From the NCBI GenBank assembly GCA_044353165.1, contig JBILCM010000002.1:1-64000 (forward strand): a stretch of DNA of 64,000 nucleotides, written 5' to 3'. Shown one piece after another: positions 15,953-25,345 of the stretch. The DNA comes from JBILCM01 sp044353165 (GTDB taxonomy: Bacteria; Bacillota; Bacilli; Paenibacillales; YIM-B00363). The position numbers were made by a program, and so were the translations under genes. The notes under the pieces are model-generated. The model was not told the DNA's origin. It did not search any database and saw only the letters and a list, made by a program, of their open reading frames with translations. Numbering within the stretch: the stretch's first letter is position 1; each line of letters starts with the position of its first letter.

Positions 15953-16840
15953 ATGTTGACCATGATCGCACGCGATTGTCAAAACGCAAATTGGATATTA
16001 AATGAATACATTCGAACAATATCTTTCGATCCGATCGGATTTACGATTCATTATTGGGGTTTGAGTCCCGAACACCAAGACAATCCGTATCACCAACATT
16101 CATTCTTTGAATTGTGTTATTGTGAGTCAGGCGAAGGGATTTATATCGAGGGCGGTCAACGTTATGCATTCGGTCCAGGTGATTTGTATTGTTCCCGGCC
16201 CGGTATCGTCCATCGTATCGCAGAACAACGTAATGTCTCTCTCTGGTTTGTTGCATTTGAACCTAGTCATGATTGGCGTCAAAATGACCAACATGGGTCA
16301 TTCTATCAACTGCTAGAACAACCCATTCTATTGGTTAGACCGGATAACAGTGTCTTCATCGAGGTTTGGAAAAATATAATTCAATTCGCGTCCAAAACTG
16401 GCACGTCTTCAACACAGACGTTGCTTCATATGGCGGCTTCTTTGTTGACCATGGTTCCTTCACTCTTCTTGCCATCTGTAGCACAATCAATTCATCGTCC
16501 GCCTCGAAAAAATCGATCCATTCCGCTTCGACAGGCCGAATTATTCATTCAAGACAATCTGAACCATCCTCTTCGACTCGAAGATGTAGCCAAGTATGTA
16601 CATATATCCGGAAGACACTTGTCACGGTTGTTTGAGCAAACGCACCGGCAAACGTTCACAGATTATGTAAGGGATAGGCGAATTCGAAAAGCGTCAGATT
16701 ATCTCCTTCATAGTTCGTTAAGTATGAAAGAAATTGCAGAGATATGCGGTTTCCGTTCTGTCCATTATTTCACAAAAATGTTCACCCAACTGGTCGGAAT
16801 GCCTCCCGGCAAGTACCGCTCAGGAAGAGGATTTCACTAA
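15953..16840 (+). CDS. AraC family transcriptional regulator, second copy
   Basis: About 295 residues: an N-terminal cupin sensor (HQHSFFELCYCESGEGIYI; FGPGDLYCSRPGIVHRI) and a C-terminal double helix-turn-helix (LRLEDVAKYVHISGRHLSRLF; SLSMKEIAEICGFRSVHYFTKMF, ending GMPPGKYR). The start is uncertain: ATG 15953 lies very close to a GGAG site, the next codon TTG has better spacing, and a further ATG follows two codons on. It is divergent from the second PhyH gene, repeating the AraC/PhyH pairing at 3646-5569. Its TAA overlaps the stop codon of the converging pantothenate kinase gene. Confidence 0.87.
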   Translation: MLTMIARDCQNANWILNEYIRTISFDPIGFTIHYWGLSPEHQDNPYHQHSFFELCYCESGEGIYIEGGQRYAFGPGDLYCSRPGIVHRIAEQRNVSLWFVAFEPSHDWRQNDQHGSFYQLLEQPILLVRPDNSVFIEVWKNIIQFASKTGTSSTQTLLHMAASLLTMVPSLFLPSVAQSIHRPPRKNRSIPLRQAELFIQDNLNHPLRLEDVAKYVHISGRHLSRLFEQTHRQTFTDYVRDRRIRKASDYLLHSSLSMKEIAEICGFRSVHYFTKMFTQLVGMPPGKYRSGRGFH

Positions 16841-17664
16841 GTTGTAGAAATAGCTTGCAATGCGCCGATAGCACCGCTGTATTGGCCGTTAGGTAGCAAT
16901 ATGGCACGTGAACCTCGCAATTGCGTATACTCTGCAGCAACTTCCGCAAGTAACGGATTGTTAATAAACGATGATCCAATGTATACCACATGTGAAGCCC
17001 CGCATTGGCTTGCAGCATGCACACTAACCGAGGCGACAGTCTCCCCCACCAAGCCAATTACGGATGCCAATAAGTCCTCATTCTGCATCTTGCCTTGAAA
17101 CTGTCTCACTCGACCAAAATTACTGGCGGTCAAATTACCAGGTATAGGTGGAACCGCCCCTTCATAAATATGGCTGACTTTCAAATCAATTGATTCACGC
17201 GCTCCAAGAGAAGCCATGTTTACAATTTCAGCATATGAATCATATCCCGTTAACAAATAAGACAAACCCACCAAGGTTCCCCCGCCAACGCCTGTACCTC
17301 CGAGGCGCTGATGGTTGTCCTCCGAGACGACATGGATGGATGTGCCCGTACCTACATTCGTAAGAATGAATTTGTCGAGACTTGTCTGCTCTTGTGCCAT
17401 CAATACTTTCGCGCCTGAGCAAGTTGCTTCAAACTCAACAAGATGGTCAAAAGGACGGTTCAATAATATTTGTAACGTTGCGGCTTTCCCACCTGTGAGA
17501 CACAATTGTGCATCAGGGGCGTTCGATTGCAACCATTGCACCACACGGTGCATCTCGGTGGAGGGAAATGACAAGTATTGATAATCTTGACCTTGCATGT
17601 AAGCGAGTTTTACCAACGTGCCGCCTGCGTCGATGCCTACTTTCGTAACTCCCAGCGGTATCAC
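16837..17664 (-). CDS. coaW: type II pantothenate kinase
   Basis: 275 residues of the ASKHA kinase fold: phosphate-binding VGIDAGGTLVKLAY at the N-terminus, GTGTSIHVV and GGTGVGGGTLVGLSYLLTG in the middle, YIGSSFINNPLL near the end. It phosphorylates pantothenate in the first step of coenzyme A synthesis; the type II form in Bacillales is like the staphylococcal enzyme. The start is GTG 17664, with AAGGAAAAG just upstream. It lies 11 bp after the CE7 esterase gene, in the same direction. Confidence 0.87.
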   Translation of the reverse strand: MIPLGVTKVGIDAGGTLVKLAYMQGQDYQYLSFPSTEMHRVVQWLQSNAPDAQLCLTGGKAATLQILLNRPFDHLVEFEATCSGAKVLMAQEQTSLDKFILTNVGTGTSIHVVSEDNHQRLGGTGVGGGTLVGLSYLLTGYDSYAEIVNMASLGARESIDLKVSHIYEGAVPPIPGNLTASNFGRVRQFQGKMQNEDLLASVIGLVGETVASVSVHAASQCGASHVVYIGSSFINNPLLAEVAAEYTQLRGSRAILLPNGQYSGAIGALQAISTT

Positions 17665-17675
17665 CTTTTCCTTAG

Positions 17676-18638
17676 TTACATTTTGGACAAAAATAAGAAA
17701 GTTTGATCTATGAATCCTGGCAACCTTTCATGCCCGTAGTCAGGATAGATTACAGATTTTTTCTTAGAACCAATTTTGTTGTACGTCGCAAACTGTGTGG
17801 AAGGAGGACATATTTGATCCATGAGACTAATGCCCATCAACACTTCCCCTTGTATGCGGTCGACCAGGTGCTGTACATCAATATATCCTAGTGTTTCAAA
17901 CACTTGTTGTTCTCGTTCGTGCAGTGGATCATACATGCGAAAATAAGTGCGTAATTCTTCATAAGCGTTCGCAGCCAAATCCATCTCCCAGACGCGTTGA
18001 TAGTCACTGAGGAAAGGGAATTCCGCAATGAGACGGTTGATCCTTGGTTCTAAGGCGGCACACGCCAATGTCAATCCGCCACCTTGTGAACCTCCGTAAG
18101 CAGCTACTCGGGTCGAATCAATTTCAGGGAAAGACATAGCAATTCGCGCAAGTTGTACCGTATCCAGGAAGATGTGCCGGAAAAGCAGGTGCTCTGGACC
18201 AGCATCTAATCCGCGAATAATGTGACCACGATGCGTATTGCCCACTACACCGCCAACATCGACGGATTTCCCTCCCTGGCCGCGGCAATCCATCGCAAAA
18301 ACAGAAAATCCAAGATTGATGTAACTCAGTTTATCCGCCCAGTCACCTGCACTACCCGTATAGCCGTGAAACAAAAGTACAGCTGGGTGAGGTTTCTGTT
18401 CAGCTCGCTTAGGCGCCAAATATTTCACATGAACACGTGCACCGCGCACACCCGTAAAATATAGATCGTAACATTGTGCGGAATCAACTTGAAAGTCACT
18501 TTTGACCCATTGGACATCAGGGTCTGTTGCATCAAGTTCCTTCAACGCTCGATCCCAATAATCGTCAAAATCATGTGGTTTCGGATTTCTGCCCATATAT
18601 TTTTTCAATTGTTCCAGGGGCATATCTACATTCGGCAT
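17676..18638 (-). CDS. CE7 family acetyl xylan esterase / cephalosporin-C deacetylase
   Basis: 320 residues, the usual CE7 length. The alpha/beta-hydrolase triad is Ser184 in GGSQGGG, Asp274 in SLMDQICPP and His303 in YGHE; the CE7-specific RGQGG motif is at 119-123. No signal peptide, so it deacetylates imported acetylated oligosaccharides in the cytosol. GGGAG precedes the ATG. It is likely cotranscribed with coaW downstream. Confidence 0.92.
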   Translation of the reverse strand: MPNVDMPLEQLKKYMGRNPKPHDFDDYWDRALKELDATDPDVQWVKSDFQVDSAQCYDLYFTGVRGARVHVKYLAPKRAEQKPHPAVLLFHGYTGSAGDWADKLSYINLGFSVFAMDCRGQGGKSVDVGGVVGNTHRGHIIRGLDAGPEHLLFRHIFLDTVQLARIAMSFPEIDSTRVAAYGGSQGGGLTLACAALEPRINRLIAEFPFLSDYQRVWEMDLAANAYEELRTYFRMYDPLHEREQQVFETLGYIDVQHLVDRIQGEVLMGISLMDQICPPSTQFATYNKIGSKKKSVIYPDYGHERLPGFIDQTFLFLSKM

Positions 18639-18656
18639 CGATACTCCAACTCCCTA

Positions 18657-20033
18657 TCATTTCATTTGATCTTGAACGGCTTTTATCGCAGCAGCTAATT
18701 GCGTGTCGTTCGCAACAATGAGATCGCGAAGTTCCATCATGAGTTTTCTTGACGTTTCGCCTTCAAGTATACCGGTTTCGTTCAACTTATGTGTCTGCTG
18801 AAATCGAATGACTGCTTTCTTTGTACTGATATCATAATAACCGTCAGCTCGCCCTGGGGCAAACCCAAGCGCATGTAACATCGTCTGAGCGGATTTGATC
18901 TCTTGAGAGAATTGATTTTCTCTCCACGTTGTATCCTCGTTTATAAAAGGAACACTCGCGTAGTCAGGCAAAGAAACAGCAATTGTAGGAGCCAATCCTT
19001 TCTTGTCAATTGAACTGCCGTCTGGAGTCAACCATCGCGCAATCGTATATTTCATGCTCGAACCATCCGAGAATGGACGACTGATCTGTGCTGTACCTTT
19101 ACCGAATGTTTTCTCACCCACAAGCGGCACGTTCGCAGATTGATTCAATGCCCCCGCCAAAATTTCAGATGCACTAGCACTTCCATTATCAATCAGAACG
19201 GATATGGGCAATTGATCAATGCCAATGTCGTTAAAAGAGGATCGCACAACTTGTAAAGGGGCAGACCGAGATTCAAATTGCATGATGATCTTTCCTTCTG
19301 GCACAAGGGTGCTAGATATCGCTTCAACAGCGTCCGTGATCCCTCCTGGATTTTGTCGCACATCAAGGACAATTCCCTGCAATCCTTGACTTTTTAAATC
19401 TTTCACAGCATCCTGAAATTCTTGTACCGTGGTTTCCGCGAACGAACTGATACGAATGACTGCGATGTTGTTTTCCTTCATCTGCGAAAATACGGTTTGA
19501 ATCGGTATAGTATCCCGTACAATGGTCAACCGAATCTCCTCAGATACACCAGAACGTCTGATTGTTAATTCCGCCTTCGTTCCTTTCTCCCCGCGGATAA
19601 AAGGCACAGCCTCATGCAATTCAATTCCTTCTAAGCTTCGATCACCGATTCTTGTAATAATGTCGCCTGGTCGCAATCCTGCTTTCTCTGCTGGAGAGTT
19701 CTTCAAAGGTGAGACAACTACAATCTGTCCGCTGACTTCCTCAAGCGTCGCGCCAATACCTTCAAAAGATGAGTTTATATTCTGATAAAATGTTTCGGCT
19801 TCCTCTTGATCCATATACGACGTGTAAGGATCATCCAGCGATTCCAACATACCTTGAATTGCGCCTTCAACAAGGTTTGTGCGATCGACTGGCTCTATAA
19901 ATTCGGACTCAATTCGTTCAACAGCCTGATATAGTTTCCCATAATCGGATAAATACATGGTATACGCATACACAGTCCCGCAACCTAACAGGAAAGCCAA
20001 CGCGATCGATAACATATTCTTGCCCTTCATCAT
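18657..20033 (-). CDS. S41 family C-terminal processing protease with PDZ and peptidoglycan-binding domains
   Basis: 458 residues: an N-terminal signal anchor (LSIALAFLLGCGTVYAY), a PDZ domain in the first third (IVVVSPLKNSPAEKAGLRPGD), the S41 protease core with the Ser in IDNGSASASEI and the Lys in GEKTFGKGTAQ, and a C-terminal peptidoglycan-binding domain (MLHALGFAPGRADGYYDIST). It acts outside the membrane, like CtpA/CtpB of B. subtilis, which cleave regulatory or wall proteins. Its ATG overlaps the aminopeptidase stop (ATGA, 20030-20033), so translation is coupled. Confidence 0.9.
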   Translation of the reverse strand: MMKGKNMLSIALAFLLGCGTVYAYTMYLSDYGKLYQAVERIESEFIEPVDRTNLVEGAIQGMLESLDDPYTSYMDQEEAETFYQNINSSFEGIGATLEEVSGQIVVVSPLKNSPAEKAGLRPGDIITRIGDRSLEGIELHEAVPFIRGEKGTKAELTIRRSGVSEEIRLTIVRDTIPIQTVFSQMKENNIAVIRISSFAETTVQEFQDAVKDLKSQGLQGIVLDVRQNPGGITDAVEAISSTLVPEGKIIMQFESRSAPLQVVRSSFNDIGIDQLPISVLIDNGSASASEILAGALNQSANVPLVGEKTFGKGTAQISRPFSDGSSMKYTIARWLTPDGSSIDKKGLAPTIAVSLPDYASVPFINEDTTWRENQFSQEIKSAQTMLHALGFAPGRADGYYDISTKKAVIRFQQTHKLNETGILEGETSRKLMMELRDLIVANDTQLAAAIKAVQDQMK

Positions 20034-21271
20034 CGTTCACCCATCGCCCAATTCCCGTTTCGGAAAATCGGTTCCCGACTACCGTCAGCCTTGATGCCAT
20101 CGATATTCATCTGGTCACTTCCTATCATAAAGTCAACATGAACGATACTGTCGTTCAATCCTTGTTCCTTCAATTGCGATTTGGACATCGTCTTACCACC
20201 CTCGATGCAGAATGAATAAGCACTGCCAATCGCGAGATGGTTTGAGGCATTCTCATCAAACAATGTATTATAAAAAATGATCCCCATCTCGGATATCGGT
20301 GATTGATGCGGGACAAGTGCAACTTCACCGAGATAACTCGCACCCTCATCTTGTGCGATTAAGCGTTGTAGCGTCTCAAGCCCTTGCTTTGCTGACACAT
20401 CAACGATTTTTCCATGTTTGAACGTTAAGCTAAAGTCTTCAATCATCGTTCCTGAATAATTCAATGGTTTGGTGCTGCGTACGATGCCATTCACCCCATC
20501 ACGCTTGGGCGCCGTGAAAACTTCCTCTGTTGGCATATTCGCTACGAACTTGATTCCATTCTCACTCACACTATTACCCGCCACCCATAGGTGCGTGTCC
20601 GCCAACTCTACAGTAAGATCTGTTCCTGGCGCTGTATAATGAAGCGCGTGATAATGAGCCGAGTTAAGCATGACGATCCGTTTGCCCAAGTTTTCCAGAT
20701 GACGATTCCACGCTTTAACCGGGTCGTGTTCGTCCACTCGCGTAGCACGAAAAATAGCATCCCACAATGTGCTCATTTGTTGTTCGCCGGCGAGGTCTGG
20801 GTACACCTTCGCTGCCCATATAGGTGTTGGCACAGCTAAGATACTCCAACTAATTTTATCCGACCGGATGGCATCTCGGAATGCGATCATTGCTGTACCC
20901 GTTAATTTTGCTGCTGAAGCAACTTTATCCGGATCGATACCTTGCAGCAAGTCCGGATTCGATGAAACAAATGAAAGTACAGCTGCTCCGCGTTCTACGA
21001 GTTCATCATAGGTGCGGGCCCTTAACTTAGCTCCGATCTCGAAAGAATCCAATGGGGCTGTTTCATATCGGATGCGGGAGATGTCATCATCCAACCATTC
21101 CACATGGACATGCTTTGCCCCTGCTTCGTATGCGGCTTTCACAGCCATCCGTACTAAATCCATCGCACCCGTAGGTGCTTGGATAATGAGGATTTGATTT
21201 TGTTGGAGGTTAACGCCTACTCTCACGCCCAATTGCACATACTTCTCAATGCATTTATCAAAATGTGACAT
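20030..21271 (-). CDS. M29 family aminopeptidase (AmpS/AmpT type)
   Basis: 413 residues. Family features are ATGAMDLVRMAVKAAYEAGAKHV in the N-terminal part, NMPTEEVFTAPKRDGVNGIV, HLAIGSAYSF and the metal-binding end NDSIVHVDFMIGSD. The enzyme removes N-terminal residues from peptides using Co, Zn or Mg and is cytosolic. ATG 21271 is preferred because GAGGAGAT lies 9 bases upstream; an ATG three codons earlier abuts the ribosome site. Confidence 0.9.
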   Translation of the reverse strand: MSHFDKCIEKYVQLGVRVGVNLQQNQILIIQAPTGAMDLVRMAVKAAYEAGAKHVHVEWLDDDISRIRYETAPLDSFEIGAKLRARTYDELVERGAAVLSFVSSNPDLLQGIDPDKVASAAKLTGTAMIAFRDAIRSDKISWSILAVPTPIWAAKVYPDLAGEQQMSTLWDAIFRATRVDEHDPVKAWNRHLENLGKRIVMLNSAHYHALHYTAPGTDLTVELADTHLWVAGNSVSENGIKFVANMPTEEVFTAPKRDGVNGIVRSTKPLNYSGTMIEDFSLTFKHGKIVDVSAKQGLETLQRLIAQDEGASYLGEVALVPHQSPISEMGIIFYNTLFDENASNHLAIGSAYSFCIEGGKTMSKSQLKEQGLNDSIVHVDFMIGSDQMNIDGIKADGSREPIFRNGNWAMGER

Positions 21272-21286
21272 TGCAAACATCTCCTC

Positions 21287-21661
21287 TTATTGTTGATTCA
21301 CCATATGATGCGCCACTTGTGTAAACCGTTGGATCAGGAATGCACGGGTATCGTCATCCATATTCAATTCATACAGTGCTTCTTGCATACATCTCAACCA
21401 GGATGTTGCACGTTGCGTTGTAATCTCGAATGGCATATGTCGATATCGCAACATAGGGTGACCGAATTCATTCGAGTAAACAGATGGACCGCCAAGAAAT
21501 TGAGTCAAAAATAAACTTTGTTTACGCTTCACTTCATCAAGGTCACTCATAGCAAATAAAGGCGACAAATCTGGATCGTTCACAACACGTGAGTAGAATG
21601 CTTCCACCAGCTCATGGAGTGTTGATGCTCCTCCTATCTTATCGTAAATGCTTATAGACAT
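21287..21661 (-). CDS. truncated haemoglobin, group II (YjbI/trHbO type)
   Basis: 124 residues in the compact 2/2 globin fold. The start SIYDKIGG is typical, the proximal haem ligand is His75 in RYRHMPF, and Trp88 in ATSWLRCM is the group II G8 tryptophan. Members bind O2 or NO or detoxify peroxide. It sits 15 bp upstream of the aminopeptidase gene and is probably cotranscribed. Confidence 0.92.
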   Translation of the reverse strand: MSISIYDKIGGASTLHELVEAFYSRVVNDPDLSPLFAMSDLDEVKRKQSLFLTQFLGGPSVYSNEFGHPMLRYRHMPFEITTQRATSWLRCMQEALYELNMDDDTRAFLIQRFTQVAHHMVNQQ

Positions 21662-21673
21662 GGTAATTCCCCC

Positions 21674-24139
21674 TTACGTTATTTTCGGGCGCGTCCCTCG
21701 CGTAGCGATCGCTATCGTCGGATCATCCGGCCAGTAATGTTTTGGATACCGACCTTTTAAGTCTTTCTTGATTTCGAAATATGTTTGTTTCCAAAAATTC
21801 GCAAGATCTTTGGTCACTTGCACGGGCCGATTGGCAGGAGAGAGCAACACGATCGTGATCGGCACGCGCTCTTCTGCAATTTTCGGTGTATTCTCCCAGC
21901 CAAACACTTCTTGAAGGCGAACTTGAATGCAAGGCGCCAGTGGGTTACTGTAATCAATCGGAATTCGAGAACCGCTGGGAACTATAACATGTGTTGGTGC
22001 CCACCGCTCTATTTGTTGTTGTTGTTCCCATGAACAGAGTGAAACAAGCATATCCCGTAAGGATAGCTTGGCGAGGTCGACAATGGAACGGGTGCCTTCC
22101 AGGAAGGGGACAAGCCATTGTTCCAAGTGCTCAAGCAACCACTGTTCACATAGATTAGGAAACTCCAAAAAGCCTTGTTCGCGAAGAAATAATACGCGTT
22201 CTTGCCATTGCAAAGCGGATTTGGTCCAGGGCAACACGCGTATACCTTCGTTGCGAATCCCTTGTACCATCGCAAATTTGACTTGTTCTGAATCAGGTGA
22301 AGCTAAAGGCCCATACTCTAATACGACAGTGCCAAGTTGGCGCTTCTTTCTCGATCGAACCGCGGCGGCCCTGGTATCCCATTCTATTTCATCGATGGTG
22401 CGAATTTGGTTTGAGTAAAGTTGTTTTATCACTTCTAGAGTAATAGGGGCCGCCATTCGAATGCGACTGTCTGCTTGATCCCCATCCAACTCAACAATTG
22501 CCAAATATTGTTCACGGGAAAGCGGGTGATCCTCTGGCAAGACAGCGCCTCGACCGCCTGTAAGATTGTACTTTGCATGGATTCGTCGTTGTCCAATGCG
22601 GTCTGGATAGGCTAACGCACAGAGTTCGCCAACAACATGAACATCTGAGTGAGAGCGCTGAGGAATATTTAATTCTGCACGCAAACGTGAGGCTTCCTGT
22701 CGAAGCCGAATTGCTTCTGACGTGTTGTCCCGCCGCAATGCTTCCACTCTATCGCGAAGGTCAATGACATCCCCATAAAATTGGTTGCCTTCTTGCATCA
22801 ATATCGCAACCTCTGACGCAACATATCCCATGCCTAAGCGATGAGATGATAGCATCATCCTAGCAAGTCTTGGATGAATCCCAAGTTGCGCCATTCGTTG
22901 CCCATCCGTTGTTAGGTTGCCGTCCATGCCAAGCGCACCTAGCAACTCAAGCAATTCCAACGCTTGGCGATAGGCTCCCTCTGGAGGTGGAGTAATCCAA
23001 CGAAGTGCTGAAGGATCAATTTGACCCCAGGCAGCAAGATCAAGCGCGACCGAGGATAAATCTGACAACAGTATGTCTGGGTCATTATGTAATCGTAATT
23101 GATGATGCTCTTGGATAGACCATAATCGATAACAGATACCAGGCCCTACACGGCCTGCCCTTCCCTGCCGTTGGTTTGCAGAAGCCAACGTCACAGGAAC
23201 CGTCTCCAATCGCATCATTGCGGTTCTGGGCGAAAACTTTGCAATTCTGCTGATTCCCGAATCAATTACAATACGGACTCCCTCCACGGTCAAGCTTGTT
23301 TCTGCAATATTGGTGGCGAGAACAATCTTACGCTTGCCGTTTCTCGATGGCGAGATCGCTTCATCTTGTTGATTCGTTGTCAATGAACTATGTAATGGTG
23401 AAATTTGAAACGAATCGGACGACAACGAAGCTTCAAGTAATATTTGGGTTCGGCGAATTTCCTTGCGTCCGGGTAAAAAAACAAGAATATCTCCAACGGG
23501 AGAATAGTGTATGGCCTCATTTACTACATTCACAACGTTCATTTCCAAAGATTTTTCTTTCGGTGGATCAATATGTTTGGTTTCAATCGGAAACATCCGA
23601 CCTTCGCAAGCTATGACGGGAGCATCGCTCAATAGTTGACAGACAGAATCTGTATCTAACGTTGCCGACATGACCAACAATCGCAGATCCTCACGAAACC
23701 ATTGCTGACATTGCACACACAAGGCAAGCCCAACATCTGCATGAATGCTTCGTTCATGGAATTCATCAAAGATGACCGCACCTACGCCCTCCAATCCAGG
23801 ATCGGATTGGAGCATCCGTGTGAGTATTCCCTCTGTTACAACTTCAATTCGTGTTTTTGCACTAACACAAGAGTCACCCTTGATCCGGTATCCTACCGTC
23901 TCCCCTACACCTTCTTGCAATTGGCTTGCCATATAGCGTGCTGCGGTTCGTGTAGCAAGGCGTCGCGGCTCAAGCATGACAATCCTGCGGCCATCCAGCC
24001 AAGGTTCATGCAACAACGCAAGTGGTACGGCCGTTGTTTTTCCTGCGCCAGGAGAGGCGGTCACAAGCACATTGCGACCGTTCTCAAGAGCTTGTTTCAG
24101 TGATGGTAATGCATCTTCAATTGGCAATTTCACTCGCAT
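21674..24139 (-). CDS. hrpB: ATP-dependent helicase HrpB (DEAH/DExH family)
   Basis: About 821 residues: Walker A ASPGAGKTTAVP near the N-terminus, the DEFH box in VIFDEFHERSIHADVGLA, motif III SATLD, motif VI QRQGRAGRVGPG, a helicase-associated domain, and the HrpB C-terminal region (WAPTHVIVPSGSRIPIDY; RYPKHYWPDDP). It is a predicted RNA helicase of unclear role. ATG 24139 is chosen since homologues begin MRxKLPIE; a GTG at 24157 is possible. HrpB is mostly known from Proteobacteria, so its presence beside the MurG-like gene is notable. Confidence 0.9.
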   Translation of the reverse strand: MRVKLPIEDALPSLKQALENGRNVLVTASPGAGKTTAVPLALLHEPWLDGRRIVMLEPRRLATRTAARYMASQLQEGVGETVGYRIKGDSCVSAKTRIEVVTEGILTRMLQSDPGLEGVGAVIFDEFHERSIHADVGLALCVQCQQWFREDLRLLVMSATLDTDSVCQLLSDAPVIACEGRMFPIETKHIDPPKEKSLEMNVVNVVNEAIHYSPVGDILVFLPGRKEIRRTQILLEASLSSDSFQISPLHSSLTTNQQDEAISPSRNGKRKIVLATNIAETSLTVEGVRIVIDSGISRIAKFSPRTAMMRLETVPVTLASANQRQGRAGRVGPGICYRLWSIQEHHQLRLHNDPDILLSDLSSVALDLAAWGQIDPSALRWITPPPEGAYRQALELLELLGALGMDGNLTTDGQRMAQLGIHPRLARMMLSSHRLGMGYVASEVAILMQEGNQFYGDVIDLRDRVEALRRDNTSEAIRLRQEASRLRAELNIPQRSHSDVHVVGELCALAYPDRIGQRRIHAKYNLTGGRGAVLPEDHPLSREQYLAIVELDGDQADSRIRMAAPITLEVIKQLYSNQIRTIDEIEWDTRAAAVRSRKKRQLGTVVLEYGPLASPDSEQVKFAMVQGIRNEGIRVLPWTKSALQWQERVLFLREQGFLEFPNLCEQWLLEHLEQWLVPFLEGTRSIVDLAKLSLRDMLVSLCSWEQQQQIERWAPTHVIVPSGSRIPIDYSNPLAPCIQVRLQEVFGWENTPKIAEERVPITIVLLSPANRPVQVTKDLANFWKQTYFEIKKDLKGRYPKHYWPDDPTIAIATRGTRPKIT

Positions 24140-24184
24140 TTCAATGCAATCCCCCACACGTTCAATACGTCCAGAACAAATTCA

Positions 24185-25261
24185 TTATTTTCGGTCTAAT
24201 ACCGTCTGGTCAATGAGTGCTTGAAGCATCTGCAATGGTTCTCGTTGAGGTTCACTTTCCATCGTTTGGACGATGGACATTCTGCGTTTATAAAGGGAAT
24301 GAATTGCAGTAACTAGAGAATCGTTCGTCAATTCATCTTCCATTAAGACATCTGCAAATCCACGTTTGTGGAAGCTTTGCGCATTATCGATTTGATCCCC
24401 ACGACTTGCAGCCCGTGAGAGGGGAATCAATAACATCGGTTTCCTGAGCGCTAAAAATTCATAAATCGAATTTGAACCTGCCCGAGACACAACAACATCA
24501 GTGGCAGCAAGCAAATGCGGTAATTGTTCTTTCACAAATTCAAATTGTTTATAGGATCTCGATTCTAATCTCGGATCCATGTTCCCCTTGCCGCAAATGT
24601 GTATAATTTGAAATTCTTTTGTCAAATGTTGCAGTTGATGACGAATAATATGGTTAATTCGCTGTGAACCTAAACTGCCTCCCATTACCATCACAATCGG
24701 TTTCGAACTCACAAAGTCACAGATCATCAACCCGCGAACCGAATTTCCTTGAAATAAATCTTCCCGCACAACGGCCCCAATATGGACAACTTTATCCGTT
24801 TTGACGCGTGCGCCCGTCTCCGGGAATGTCGTGCAAAGCTTTGTTGCGAGCGGAATGGACAGTCGATTTGCGAGACCGGGTGTGAGATCCGACTCATGAA
24901 TAATCGATGGAACTCGTCGGAACCATGCAGCGGCTATAACCGGAACGGAGACAAATCCACCTTTGGAAAATACAATATGAGGCTGAATTCGACCAAGTAT
25001 ATTGTATGCTTGCCACAACCCAACCATTACACGGAATGGATCTTTGACATTGTTCCAATCCATATATCTGCGCAGTTTTCCAGTGGCTATCCCGTGATAA
25101 GTCACATCTGTAAAGGTAGAGATCAGTTCCCTTTCAATACCATGCCATGAACCGATATAATGCACTTGCCAACCTTTTTTTAGAAAAAATGGAATGAGTG
25201 CCATATTTACGGTCACATGTCCCGCAGTGCCTCCACCGGTAAAAACAATCGTGCGTTTCAT
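24185..25261 (-). CDS. second MurG-like undecaprenyl-PP-MurNAc-pentapeptide GlcNAc transferase
   Basis: 358 residues, GT28 family: N-terminal GGGTAGHV (lipid-binding loop), SKGGFVSVP, the UDP-binding C-terminal domain with VMGGSLGSQRIN and VVSRAGSNSIYEFLALRKPMLLIPL. MurG adds GlcNAc to lipid I at the inner membrane face. It lies outside the division-wall cluster, beside ricA-miaB, so it is probably a second copy, as in many spore formers where murG2 may serve cortex synthesis or a special condition. GGGAGG lies upstream of the ATG. Confidence 0.87.
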   Translation of the reverse strand: MKRTIVFTGGGTAGHVTVNMALIPFFLKKGWQVHYIGSWHGIERELISTFTDVTYHGIATGKLRRYMDWNNVKDPFRVMVGLWQAYNILGRIQPHIVFSKGGFVSVPVIAAAWFRRVPSIIHESDLTPGLANRLSIPLATKLCTTFPETGARVKTDKVVHIGAVVREDLFQGNSVRGLMICDFVSSKPIVMVMGGSLGSQRINHIIRHQLQHLTKEFQIIHICGKGNMDPRLESRSYKQFEFVKEQLPHLLAATDVVVSRAGSNSIYEFLALRKPMLLIPLSRAASRGDQIDNAQSFHKRGFADVLMEDELTNDSLVTAIHSLYKRRMSIVQTMESEPQREPLQMLQALIDQTVLDRK

Positions 25262-25295
25262 AGAACCAACCTCCCATGCTCCTGGGGATTACATT

Positions 25296-25325
25296 GAAAA
25301 ACACACCTTCCCAAGGAAAGTGTGT
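25296..25325 (-). terminator. intrinsic terminator after ricA
   Basis: An 11-bp stem with one mismatch, ACACACCTTCC with GGAAAGTGTGT (25301-25325), with a T run on the minus strand (25296-25300). Confidence 0.8.
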
Positions 25326-25345
25326 CCAAAACACCTCATCTGTCA

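Noticed and set aside
23702..24103. 133-residue plus-strand frame opposite hrpB
   Set aside because: It is antisense to conserved helicase motifs and has no family resemblance.
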